A stretch of 64,000 nt of DNA from Halomarinibacterium sp034670265 (GTDB taxonomy: Bacteria; Bacteroidota; Bacteroidia; Flavobacteriales; Flavobacteriaceae). The notes beneath the pieces were generated by a model. That model worked only from the letters and a program-made list of their open reading frames with translations. It did no database searches and had not been told where the DNA came from. Within the stretch, counting starts at the first letter, position 1. The number at the start of each line of letters is the position of its first letter. This document shows, one piece after another, positions 16,521 through 24,810 of the stretch. The stretch spans positions 124,001 to 188,000 of the forward strand of contig JAXMNU010000002.1 in NCBI GenBank assembly GCA_034670265.1, in the 5' to 3' direction. The translations under genes and the position numbers were made by a program.

Positions 16521-18746
16521 TCATTCCTTCACAGAATTCCAAATAGGTAAAGAAATACTACTGTTTCCTGTAAAAGTTATCTCTAATGGAATTTCAGCAT
16601 CTTTAATATTTTCTTTATTAACATCCTTTCCAGTACCATAATTAATTTGAGCATTATTGTTTTTATTGACATTAACCACCACTACAATGCGACTCCCTTT
16701 TTCTAATTTTTTACTGATTAGTTTCGAATTGTCAAAAGACACTTGTGTCATTTGATTAGGAGTTAATAAGTTTCTATGCTCTCTATCTTTCGCGTAACTC
16801 GCTCTCCCTATATAATAACTGAGGTGGAAATAGGTGTTTTCAGGAGTTAGTTGATAGACTATTACAGAATAATCAACATCTTTTTTATTTATTGAAAATT
16901 CAAGATTCCCGAAAAAAGAACCGTTGATGATAACATCTTCTTTTAAAGTTTCAGATTTAAAAATTAAACCATCTTTTAAGTTGATGTTGTCTTTTTCTAA
17001 AGGCCAAGGATAATAGTCTGTGTTGGTCATGCTTTCTCTATCTTTAAAATCAATCACCATTTCAATTTCAGAAGGATTTGCTTTCGACTTTAACCCATAA
17101 AAACCATCTGTTTTTGTAGCACTTAAATGAAATTTTAAGGCATCATTTGTCATAGCACTTAAACTTGGTTTGTGCATCCAAGTATTGGTGCCCATGACCT
17201 GAAAATTCACTTTATCTTTTAAAATACCAGGTTTTTCTTTTCCGTTCAAAATGAAATCAAACCATTGATAAATAACATCCTCTTCAATGTTTATCAAAGC
17301 AGCTTTATCTAATATGTGATTTCTTAGGCTTTCATCTGGTTTCGTTTGTGCAGTCCAATGGTCATAAGGTCCAACTAACAAATAATGATTTGGATTTTTT
17401 GCGTATTTATAATGCTCATTAAAGTAATACAAGGCTCCTCTTTGCGAGTCATCATAATACCCTGTAATGGTTAAAATAGGAATGTCAATTTTTACAAATT
17501 CTTCTTTGTATGGTATCATATTTTTCCAATAATCATCATAACTAGGGTGTTGCATATAGGTGTTCCATAATTTGTTTACTTGGCCATCTAAACTATCTAA
17601 TTTGTTAAACGCCACTCCGGTTTTGTACCACCTGTTTTTTAAGGTATTCCAACGATTAAAATCATTTGAAGCCTCAAAATCTAAAAATTTGTTATTGGTG
17701 ACATAAAAGTTCCATGAATACGAATAATTGTGAAGGACATTATTTTCCATGGGATAATCAATTCCTGGTGCAATAGCAACCATGGGTACAATGGTTTTTA
17801 AAGCTGGATGCACTTTGTGTTTCATAGAAGCCCATTGTGTAAAGCCATTGTAACTACCACCAAACATGGCTACTTTTTGATTAGACCATGATTGTTTACT
17901 AATCCAATCGATGACTTCATAGACATCTGAATGTTCATATTCAAAAGGAATTATTGGGCCTTTGCTCAATCTTTTTCCTCTTGTATTAGCAATAACGCCT
18001 ATATAGCCTTTAGATGCTGATAGCATGGCAGCCGTTTCATTGGTGCCTGCGTAAACAGAAGATACTAATATTGCCGACTTTTTAGCTGTTGAATTTCCCT
18101 TTCGTTGAACGACTACCATTGAAACTTCTGCACCATCTTTCATAGGAATGACGATACTATCATTTATGGCATACCTGCGCTTATGATCTTGTTTTATTTC
18201 TTCAAAATAAATCGCTCTAGTTGATGAAAATACAGTGCTTAAAAAATATTTTTTTACTAATTCCTCAGCTGTTGCCTGTGATATTTTATCAGATTTGATA
18301 TCACTATATGTATTATTAAAATTACTAACATAATAATCAGTAGGATCTCTTATTATCAAGGCTTTATCTAAATTGATAACTTGTATATCATTAGAATTCT
18401 TTACGTATTTTCCATAAGATTTTTTAAATGTGTCTTTGAAGTTTGCAGATAGCTTTGCCTCTACATAATGCTTGTAGACATCTAAATACTGACTTTGATC
18501 TCTTGGTGTTTCTGCTATTCTTTTTTTTATTGAAGTTAATGCGTCTTCATAATTACCTCTTATTAACTGGAACTTAAACTGGTCTATTGCTGATAAGTTT
18601 TGAGTGTCACATTGTGTTGCCAATTGCTGCATTTGATTAGCAAGTGCTATCGAATCCGATAGTTTTACTTGCTTAAATGGCAATTCTTGTGCAAACGAAG
18701 TCAAGCTAATTGCGAATAAAAGTAGAAACAGAACTGATTTTTTCAT
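16521..18746 (-). CDS. CocE/NonD family hydrolase (X-Pro dipeptidyl-peptidase-like)
   Basis: A 741-residue exported serine hydrolase. The signal peptide ends at TSFAQ (about residue 20). A helical N-terminal region occupies 25-185, then the alpha/beta-hydrolase domain: nucleophile motif GGSYNG (296-301, S298), acidic-residue segment TITGYYDDSQRGAL, and histidine in LVGPYDHW. The C-terminal third is a beta-rich jelly-roll of the PepX_C type. Relatives cleave acyl esters or X-Pro peptides or act as glutaryl-7-ACA acylases. It is the largest gene of the island. Confidence 0.88.
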   Translation of the reverse strand: MKKSVLFLLLFAISLTSFAQELPFKQVKLSDSIALANQMQQLATQCDTQNLSAIDQFKFQLIRGNYEDALTSIKKRIAETPRDQSQYLDVYKHYVEAKLSANFKDTFKKSYGKYVKNSNDIQVINLDKALIIRDPTDYYVSNFNNTYSDIKSDKISQATAEELVKKYFLSTVFSSTRAIYFEEIKQDHKRRYAINDSIVIPMKDGAEVSMVVVQRKGNSTAKKSAILVSSVYAGTNETAAMLSASKGYIGVIANTRGKRLSKGPIIPFEYEHSDVYEVIDWISKQSWSNQKVAMFGGSYNGFTQWASMKHKVHPALKTIVPMVAIAPGIDYPMENNVLHNYSYSWNFYVTNNKFLDFEASNDFNRWNTLKNRWYKTGVAFNKLDSLDGQVNKLWNTYMQHPSYDDYWKNMIPYKEEFVKIDIPILTITGYYDDSQRGALYYFNEHYKYAKNPNHYLLVGPYDHWTAQTKPDESLRNHILDKAALINIEEDVIYQWFDFILNGKEKPGILKDKVNFQVMGTNTWMHKPSLSAMTNDALKFHLSATKTDGFYGLKSKANPSEIEMVIDFKDRESMTNTDYYPWPLEKDNINLKDGLIFKSETLKEDVIINGSFFGNLEFSINKKDVDYSVIVYQLTPENTYFHLSYYIGRASYAKDREHRNLLTPNQMTQVSFDNSKLISKKLEKGSRIVVVVNVNKNNNAQINYGTGKDVNKENIKDAEIPLEITFTGNSSISLPIWNSVKE

Positions 18747-18778
18747 TGATTATTTTTTAAAAATACTAATAGATTACC

Positions 18779-19513
18779 TTAAGCCAGAATATCCCAACCT
18801 GCAAAACCAACAACAGCATAAAATAAATTGCTTAAGACATGTATTAGAATGGCCATTTTTAAAGATCCTGTTTTTAAATATATGTAACCCCACGTTATGC
18901 TAAAGAGAAAATACATTGGCCATAAAATCATGGGGCTATGGCCAGCAGTAAAAACAACAGAAGTTATTAATATAGCTGCCCAAGCAGGTATCCGCTTTGT
19001 TAATGACGATTGCAAATAGCCTCTAAAAACAACCTCTTCCATTATAGGACCCACAATGAGTGCTAATAGTAAAAAGCCACTCATTTCAAGTGCTCCTCCG
19101 TTTTCTTGAATAAAACTAAACATTTTAGAGCCACCAGCTATGATCCCTCCTTGGTCAAAGCTTGGTAAAATAACCGACCTATATATCCAGGCTAAAAAAT
19201 GTGTTGAAACCAATGCTGCTATGATTAATAAAACTGCTTTGTTATTTTTAATCTTACTAGCTTGCAGTCCTATCTGTGGATATAATGATTTTCCAGACCT
19301 TTTTAGATCCCACCAGAATAGTACTAATATCATAATGCCGCTTAACAAGGCAGACGATACTCCAATAATCTCAATAGGCACCGTCTTTGACGGCGTAAAT
19401 AGCTTAAAAGCATAAGAGGTTATAATTCCTGCTAAAAGCTGACATACGTACATGGCAACAATGGCAAGAATTCCCCTTTTTATTGTTAATTGTGATTTTT
19501 TTTCGTCGCTCAT
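18779..19513 (-). CDS. CPBP family intramembrane glutamic protease
   Basis: A 244-residue membrane protein of the CAAX/Abi family. Motif 1 is EEVVFRG (159-165) with the paired catalytic glutamates. Motif 2 carries histidine in VFTAGHSPMI, and motif 3 is ILIHVLSNLFYA. About seven or eight membrane helices are visible. Members process prenylated or peptide substrates and some give immunity to bacteriocins; no bacteriocin gene is seen beside it. It is about 30 bases upstream of the CocE-type gene on the same strand. Confidence 0.87.
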   Translation of the reverse strand: MSDEKKSQLTIKRGILAIVAMYVCQLLAGIITSYAFKLFTPSKTVPIEIIGVSSALLSGIMILVLFWWDLKRSGKSLYPQIGLQASKIKNNKAVLLIIAALVSTHFLAWIYRSVILPSFDQGGIIAGGSKMFSFIQENGGALEMSGFLLLALIVGPIMEEVVFRGYLQSSLTKRIPAWAAILITSVVFTAGHSPMILWPMYFLFSITWGYIYLKTGSLKMAILIHVLSNLFYAVVGFAGWDILA

Positions 19514-19550
19514 ATCGATTAATTTGAAAAGTTAAACGTAATTATAAATA

Positions 19551-20171
19551 TTACTTATTATTTGGATTGGCGTACCTGATTAATTCTTCATTATATACAA
19601 AACCATCTTGCGTTTGGGTCATTTTAATAAAGTTTTTTATTTCTGGAGCATACAACCAAACTTCATCGGTTTGTGCGTTGTATCCTCTAGAATTTGAAAC
19701 GGTTCCCTTGTATTCTATGGTGTACGCCATAAATGTCCCTGCTCCTACTGTTTCTTCTTTATAGGATAACACTTTGGCTTTTTGGCTTTGTGTTCCTGTT
19801 GTACCATCTTGACTTGTCCAGTTTTTTTCATAGGTCCATGTTTTACCAACTTCTAACGGCCACTTGTATCTTGGCGTTTTACTTTCTTCTGGTTTTACAA
19901 TGTCTGAAACCGGAACCGTATCTTTAGCAACGACCATTCCTAAACCACCATCTATTTTTACTATTTCTCTTTTATCTTCGCCTTCTGAACGCACTTCACC
20001 TTCAGTGGTTACGCCTTTGTATTTCCAAGTCCATTGTTCTCCAACGGTATAATCGGTTAAGGTTGGTTGTTCAGTTAATGATGTTTGGTTTTCACTACAA
20101 GAACACAGTAGGGAAAATAATACTATGCTTATGACTTTAACCAGGTAAGATGCTATTTTAAAATAATTCAT
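19551..20171 (-). CDS. Hypothetical lipoprotein
   Basis: A 206-residue protein with a lipoprotein signal ending in LLCSC. The mature part is polar and beta-rich. Two similar segments are visible, YTVGEQWTWKYKGV and LEVGKTWTYEKNW, each a G-x-x-W-T-W/Y motif; this may be a duplicated beta unit. The C-terminal half includes DEVWLYAPEIKNFIKM. I do not recognise a named family. It is probably anchored to the outer or inner membrane facing the periplasm. It lies just downstream of the LytTR regulator, a possible target of it. Confidence 0.7.
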   Translation of the reverse strand: MNYFKIASYLVKVISIVLFSLLCSCSENQTSLTEQPTLTDYTVGEQWTWKYKGVTTEGEVRSEGEDKREIVKIDGGLGMVVAKDTVPVSDIVKPEESKTPRYKWPLEVGKTWTYEKNWTSQDGTTGTQSQKAKVLSYKEETVGAGTFMAYTIEYKGTVSNSRGYNAQTDEVWLYAPEIKNFIKMTQTQDGFVYNEELIRYANPNNK

Positions 20172-20289
20172 AATATGATATTTAATTGATTATAGCACAA
20201 AGTAAAGGCGTAAGTTTCAGTGAAAAAAGCAAAAGTACATGAGCGTAAATAAATGTAAATAAACGTTAGAAAACTCGACTATTTCTCCC

Positions 20290-21012
20290 TTATAAACTAT
20301 TCCAGTTTTTAAATTTAACTGATTGTCTGCTAGACACTTCTACTTTTTCGCCAGTAGTTAATATAATTTGTAATTTATTATTGAAGTATGGATGAATCTC
20401 TTTGATGTAATGTATGTTAATCATTTGGCTACGATTCACGCGGAAAAAGACTTTAGGGTCTAATTTCTCTGCTAATAAATTTAAAGAGCGCTTTATCATT
20501 GCTTTATCTGAACCAAAATAAAGACGTGCATAATTTTCTAAAGATTCAATAAAATGAATCTGTGTGAGCGGAATAAAATGACATTTTTCACCATCTTTTA
20601 TAAATATCTTTTGATGCATTGGTAAGGTGGTAGGTTCTAATTTCACCCTATTGGACAGTTCTTCCTTCACCTTTTCAATAGTTTTAGAAAAACGCTCTTC
20701 TCTTAAAGGCTTTACTAAATAGTCTAAAGCATTCATCTCAAACGCTTTTACAGCATATTGATCATAGGCCGTTGTAAAAACAACGTCAGGTACATTGGTT
20801 AACTCTTCCAATAAGTCAAAACCAGATTTACCTGGCATGTGAATATCTAAAAACAATAAGTCTGGTTGTAAGTCTTCAATGAGAGTTATGGCCTCATCCA
20901 CATGACTTGCTTCACCAATAATTTCAAACTCTTGATGTTTTTCTAATGCACGTTTTACTTCTTCTCTCGCTAAACGCTCGTCATCAATGATTATGGTTTT
21001 ATATCTACTCAT
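20290..21012 (-). CDS. LytTR-family response regulator
   Basis: A 240-residue two-domain regulator. The receiver domain has the acidic pocket D10/D11, phospho-acceptor D56 in LLFLDIHMP, T80 and K101 (LVKPL). The C-terminal LytTR DNA-binding domain shows HFIESLENYARLYF, ILAEKL-like spacing and FRVNRSQMINIHYIKEI. It acts with the histidine kinase whose gene overlaps its start by eight bases (ATGAGTAG). Targets are unknown; the lipoprotein gene immediately downstream is a candidate. Confidence 0.93.
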   Translation of the reverse strand: MSRYKTIIIDDERLAREEVKRALEKHQEFEIIGEASHVDEAITLIEDLQPDLLFLDIHMPGKSGFDLLEELTNVPDVVFTTAYDQYAVKAFEMNALDYLVKPLREERFSKTIEKVKEELSNRVKLEPTTLPMHQKIFIKDGEKCHFIPLTQIHFIESLENYARLYFGSDKAMIKRSLNLLAEKLDPKVFFRVNRSQMINIHYIKEIHPYFNNKLQIILTTGEKVEVSSRQSVKFKNWNSL

Positions 21013-22090
21013 GGTTTATACGCATTGGAATTATTATTTCAGCACAGACAAGGTCATTTTCTTTCGCTGTTAAACTAAAACTTGCATCCCCTTTATATTG
21101 AATTTCTAGGCGTTTTTTTAAGTTTTTTAGACCTAATCCAACACTCTTATGTTGATTAATTACTCCAGGGTTTTCAACAGTAATATGAATTTTGCTATCC
21201 TTCTTTTTAACTTTCAAGAATACAATACCTCCATCAACTTTTAAGTCGATTCCATGTTTAATGGCATTTTCAACTAACAACTGAATACTTAACGTGGGTA
21301 TCTTATAATTAATAAGGTCATTATCAATATTAGTTTTTAGCTGCAGTCGTTCTTCAAAACGCATTTTTTCTATTTCAATATAATCATAAACTAAAGCAAG
21401 TTCATTTTTAATAGAAATTAAACCTTTGTCTTTTTCATATAATGATGACCGCAATAAATCTGATAATAAATCAATTGCTCTTCTTGCAACGTTAGGATTT
21501 TCGATTACCAACGATTTAATTGAGTTTAAGGAATTGAATAAGAAGTGAGGATTTAATTGAGCCGATAAATTATCTAATTGAGCTTGTTTAGCTATTAAAG
21601 ATAATTGCGCATTTTTTTTAGCTGTAACAACTTCTTTCTGATAATAATGATACAAGTGATACGCTAAAACCCAAATGGACATTAATCGTAGTCCTGTAAG
21701 TAATATTGGATCCCAATAAATAATAGCCTGTAATAAATTTTTATTCTCGCCTGCTATGAAAGTCCAGTAGGCATACCATTTTAAATTATTTAATAACACA
21801 TATAAAACAGCTAATAAAAGTATTGTAGGCACTAAACGGATTAGTAGTTTTTTTATAGGTAAACTACTCCATTTTGCTTTTAAGGCAAATCGCCTGTACA
21901 TGTGTGTTAAAAATATTCCAATGGAAATATCTAATACATAATTTAACAGCGTATAAAAAATGCCATAATTATCTCTTGTATATACTATATATGCCCAATA
22001 AACAGAAACAATACTCCAACCTATTAATTGACACTTCCAATACAGCGATATGCTGGTATGACTCGTATTTGTGTTTTTTTTCCTATACAT
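21005..22090 (-). CDS. LytS-type sensor histidine kinase
   Basis: A 361-residue sensor kinase. About four membrane helices occupy residues 20-150, then a coiled linker. The His_kinase domain has LNPHFLFNSLN with phospho-acceptor H182, and the ATPase part has LVENAIKHGI and GLGLKNLKKRL. There is no separate periplasmic sensor domain, so the membrane part itself probably senses. I start at ATG 22090; the longer frame begins with TTG. It forms a two-component system with the LytTR regulator, with overlapping genes. Confidence 0.92.
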   Translation of the reverse strand: MYRKKNTNTSHTSISLYWKCQLIGWSIVSVYWAYIVYTRDNYGIFYTLLNYVLDISIGIFLTHMYRRFALKAKWSSLPIKKLLIRLVPTILLLAVLYVLLNNLKWYAYWTFIAGENKNLLQAIIYWDPILLTGLRLMSIWVLAYHLYHYYQKEVVTAKKNAQLSLIAKQAQLDNLSAQLNPHFLFNSLNSIKSLVIENPNVARRAIDLLSDLLRSSLYEKDKGLISIKNELALVYDYIEIEKMRFEERLQLKTNIDNDLINYKIPTLSIQLLVENAIKHGIDLKVDGGIVFLKVKKKDSKIHITVENPGVINQHKSVGLGLKNLKKRLEIQYKGDASFSLTAKENDLVCAEIIIPMRINHE

Positions 22091-22218
22091 GTTTGAGCAA
22101 AGCAACAAAATACTTTTAAATAGTGAAAGGAAAAGTACAGGAACGTCAAATATGAGGTTTAAGTGCTATTATAAAAACAGCATACTACGTTTAAACCGTT
22201 CTAATTATAAAATCAGAA

Positions 22219-24015
22219 CTAACTATTCTTCTTTAGGTAAGTATTAGGTGTTATCCCCTCTATTTTTTTGAAAAACGTATTAAAGACCGTTTTAGAGTTA
22301 AAACCGCTGTCGTAAGCTATAGCCATTATAGTTAAGCCTTTGTTTTCTTCTAAAAGGACCCGTTCTTTAAATTCATTTACTCTAAAGGTATTCACATATT
22401 CCGAGAAGTTTTTTTGAAATCCTAGGTTTAACAATTGAGAAACATAATTGGCTGGAAGCTCTAAGTAAGACGCCAAATCCTTTAAAGAAAGATCTGGATT
22501 TAAGTACAGTTTATAATCCAACATAATCTGCTCTAATTCTTTTGTGTACTTCTCAATTTCATCACTATCCAGCAATGCCTGCTTGTACTTTTTTTTCTGT
22601 TTGTAGTTTACATTATCTGGAATTGCATTAAGCATAATGCTTTTAAAGCGTTTGTTGTTTTTTATAGGCTTAAGAATTGGTGATGGATTTAATAATAAAA
22701 TTAATGGCAAACGGCTTTGGTATGCTTGTTCTACTAAATAAATTACCTTTTCATTATTACCTAACAAGGCATTAACCAATATCAAAAATGTAAATGCCTT
22801 ATCTACTAGTGCCGTTGTTAAATACGTCTCTAGTTCTTTAATACCATCATTGCATTTTTCCGTTTCATTTAGGTACGCATAACACATAGTTTCACCTCCT
22901 AATTTGGTAAGGTCTTTCACAGAAACTCCTTCAAGTGAACCGAAATATGTCAAAGCTTCATTTGCTTTGCCTGACATTAATAAACTTATTCCTATGTAGA
23001 TTGGTGGAAAAGGTAACTTAGGGTCTAAATCCAATGCCTTTTTTAGATACGGTATTGCAGTTGTATAATCTTCCTGCAAGTAATATAAAAACCCTCTATA
23101 ATGATGGTTGATAGCGGCATAAGGGTCTAGCTGCAACGCTTTGTCAAGATAATTATGTGCTGCATCTAATTTTCCTTCTACTGTCAAAAAATTAGAAATG
23201 GTTAGGTAAATATCGTCTGCTTGTTGAATTTCCAAAGCCCTATTGGCATGTTCGTAAGCTTTCTTGAGATTCCAGTTTTGCCAACATTCTATCCAGGCCA
23301 AATTCAATTGCGACCTTGACGAGTTTGGGTCTAGTTCTAATGCCTTTAACAAATAAGGCTGGGCCTTTTCGTATGCTTCAAATGCAGGTAAAAGGCCCAT
23401 GGTTCCCATATTAACATAGGCTAGATTTATATCTAGATAGGGATTTGAAAAATTGGGCGATTTATGTATTACTTCTTTTAAGATATTGATACCCTTGATA
23501 GAGTTTTTATAATCCAACTTCATGATGTAATACCTCCCTTTTAGGTATTCTCTATAAATAGCTACAGGCACATCAATTGGTTCTACTAGTTTATCTTCTA
23601 TTTCGAGATGACCAATATGCTCCCGTAATTTTTCTGCTATAAACAAACTTATTTCATCCTGTATCTGAAAAATATCATCTGGTTTTCTATCAAAAGTTTT
23701 TGACCAGAAATGAAAGTCATCTACGCTATCTATCATTTGCACTGTAATGCGCATTTTGTTTTTTGAAGTTCTTACACTACCTTCAATAAAGGTCGCTACC
23801 TTTAATTTTTCTCTTATTTCCTTTGCTGTTACTGTCTTGTTTTTAAAATAAAATGAAGATGTACGAGAAGTAACAGAAAGTTGTTTGATTTTTGCTAATG
23901 CATTTATAATCTCTTCTGTTAATCCATCACAAAAAAACTCATTCTCTAGGTTCTTACTCATATTTTGAAATGGTAAGACAGCGATAGATTTTTTGTTAAA
24001 GTATTTATATGCCAT
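22219..24015 (-). CDS. AraC-family regulator with FlgO/TolB-like N-domain and TPRs
   Basis: A 598-residue protein with three parts. Residues 1-140 (KKSIAVLPFQNMS, DGLTEEIINALAKI, VATFIEGSVR) are the FlgO/TolB-N-like domain seen ahead of TPRs in adenylate-cyclase-like regulators. About 155-430 are tetratricopeptide repeats, with clear units such as AQPYLLKALELDPNSS and AIPYLKKALDLDPKLP. The C-terminus is an AraC-type double helix-turn-helix (LKDLASYLELPANYVSQLLN, IMAIAYDSGFNSKTVFNTFFKK). There is no membrane segment. It is probably a one-component or protein-partner-sensing regulator and is the island gene nearest the right repeat. Confidence 0.88.
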   Translation of the reverse strand: MAYKYFNKKSIAVLPFQNMSKNLENEFFCDGLTEEIINALAKIKQLSVTSRTSSFYFKNKTVTAKEIREKLKVATFIEGSVRTSKNKMRITVQMIDSVDDFHFWSKTFDRKPDDIFQIQDEISLFIAEKLREHIGHLEIEDKLVEPIDVPVAIYREYLKGRYYIMKLDYKNSIKGINILKEVIHKSPNFSNPYLDINLAYVNMGTMGLLPAFEAYEKAQPYLLKALELDPNSSRSQLNLAWIECWQNWNLKKAYEHANRALEIQQADDIYLTISNFLTVEGKLDAAHNYLDKALQLDPYAAINHHYRGFLYYLQEDYTTAIPYLKKALDLDPKLPFPPIYIGISLLMSGKANEALTYFGSLEGVSVKDLTKLGGETMCYAYLNETEKCNDGIKELETYLTTALVDKAFTFLILVNALLGNNEKVIYLVEQAYQSRLPLILLLNPSPILKPIKNNKRFKSIMLNAIPDNVNYKQKKKYKQALLDSDEIEKYTKELEQIMLDYKLYLNPDLSLKDLASYLELPANYVSQLLNLGFQKNFSEYVNTFRVNEFKERVLLEENKGLTIMAIAYDSGFNSKTVFNTFFKKIEGITPNTYLKKNS

Positions 24016-24418
24016 TACTTGTAATTTCTATCAAAATGGCTAAAGAAATGATTGATATTAAATAAATAACAATGATAATTTTTAGATAATAATGTATTAC
24101 AATCTTACTTGTAACCTAAAAAAGGGCGCTCTTAATAAATTAAAATATTAGACTATAAAATTTACAATTAATATTTATGCAACAATAGTGTAACGAATAT
24201 AAATAAAATAGTATGGCTAGACAATAACCAAGAAGAAGTCATTTGAAATGTAGGTTTACAGATATTTATTACCAAAATGTTCAAAAAGATTTATATTTGA
24301 TTATTATATAAATAGAAAGCCTAAAACTGCATACGTTTTGCATACGATTGTGAATACGTTTTTATATTTAAGCAACTATAAAGCACTTATTATCAGTGGG
24401 TTTTAAAATACTTTAGGA
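24016..24418. other. Non-coding right end of the island
   Basis: About 400 bases of AT-rich DNA without a supportable gene on either strand; the longest frames are under 30 codons. It must carry the AraC-type gene's promoter, though no clear TAnnTTTG box was found close to that ATG. At 24326-24356 there is a cluster of three short repeats, described separately. No recognisable integrase fragment was seen. Confidence 0.6.
24326..24356 (+). repeat. Triple octamer repeat TGCATACG beside the right repeat
   Basis: TGCATACG (24326-24333), TGCATACG (24337-24344) and TGAATACG (24349-24356) follow one another with starts 11 and 12 bases apart, about one helical turn. They lie 63 bases inside the right-hand tRNA repeat. 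Spacing and position fit arm-type binding sites for a recombinase or directionality factor, which is an inference. Confidence 0.5.
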
Positions 24419-24465
24419 ATTCATAACCCGGAGGTCTCGAGTTCAAGTCTCGATCTCGCTACAAA
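24419..24465 (+). repeat. attR-like 47-bp direct repeat (truncated tRNA-Met 3' end)
   Basis: A perfect second copy of the 47 bases at 7046-7092. The sequence to its left does not continue as a tRNA 5' half, so this copy cannot be a functional tRNA; it is probably the original 3' end of the host gene, displaced by the insertion. Confidence 0.9.
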
Positions 24466-24469
24466 ATAA

Positions 24470-24500
24470 AACTCAACACTTGTGCTGGGTTTTTTGTTTT
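24470..24500 (+). terminator. Relict tRNA terminator
   Basis: Stem AACTCAACAC / GTGCTGGGTT (one wobble, one mismatch), loop TT, then T-runs. It corresponds in place and partly in sequence to the terminator at 7097-7124, supporting descent from the tRNA-Met 3' flank. Confidence 0.7.
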
Positions 24501-24806
24501 CTAATCTTCAGAATAACTTATTCGCTCTCGAATGCCGCCACTTTCTCTATGTATAATAACATCTGCCTTATATCTTTTAGCAAGGGTCTTTGCTTTACGT
24601 ATCGCAGTACTTTGCTTTCGGTGTTTGGAAGTAATTCGTTGATTACCCTCACGACGTACCGCCCAATCATCCTCATAAGGAACTACATGTTGATGCCATG
24701 TTCTCTTTTTCCCACTGCGTCCCATGGCCTTTAGTATGACTTCTATAATTTGACGAAGTGCTTCTACAATGCTATTTTTTTGTGTCTTAGACATAGAGTT
24801 ATTCAT
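24501..24806 (-). CDS. DUF2188 domain protein
   Basis: A 101-residue protein whose C-terminal two-thirds match DUF2188: a WHQHVVPYEDDWAVRREGN strand pair, then AIRKAKTLAKRYKADVIIHRESG ending in RERISY. DUF2188 proteins are small and of unknown function. I start at MNNSM, four bases after the stop of the DUF2207 gene; the frame remains open into that gene's glycine codons but only gives low-complexity Ala/Val/Glu there. It is the first core gene outside the island and probably the last of the LemA-DUF2207 unit. Confidence 0.83.
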   Translation of the reverse strand: MNNSMSKTQKNSIVEALRQIIEVILKAMGRSGKKRTWHQHVVPYEDDWAVRREGNQRITSKHRKQSTAIRKAKTLAKRYKADVIIHRESGGIRERISYSED

Positions 24807-24810
24807 ACCG

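Larger units (their letters stand above)
7046..24465. mobile_element. tRNA-Met-integrated genomic island (about 17.4 kb), integrase absent
   Basis: The two copies of the 47-bp repeat are 17,373 bases apart. One is inside an intact tRNA-Met and the other is a tRNA 3' fragment followed by its own terminator. Everything coding between them (16 genes) is on the minus strand. It is accessory in character: hydrolases, acetyltransferases, lipoproteins and regulators. The flanks are conserved core genes. No tyrosine or serine recombinase, relaxase, transposase or phage gene is present. This is therefore a fixed or decayed element, or a cassette moved by an integrase supplied elsewhere. The boundaries are seen directly; the integration history is inferred. 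Confidence 0.8.

Noticed and set aside
18779..19513. Bacteriocin immunity role for the CPBP protease
   Set aside because: No bacteriocin or prenylated-peptide gene is adjacent, so only the protease family is supported.
24016..24418. Integrase remnant at the right end of the island
   Set aside because: Both strands were read in all frames; no recognisable recombinase motifs (R...HxLR...Y) were found in this stretch.
24419..24465. A second tRNA-Met gene
   Set aside because: Only the part from the anticodon loop to the 3' end is present; the sequence to the left has no D-arm or acceptor 5' strand.
24480..24734. Plus-strand ORF of 84 codons
   Set aside because: It is the antisense shadow of the DUF2188 gene and has no family features.
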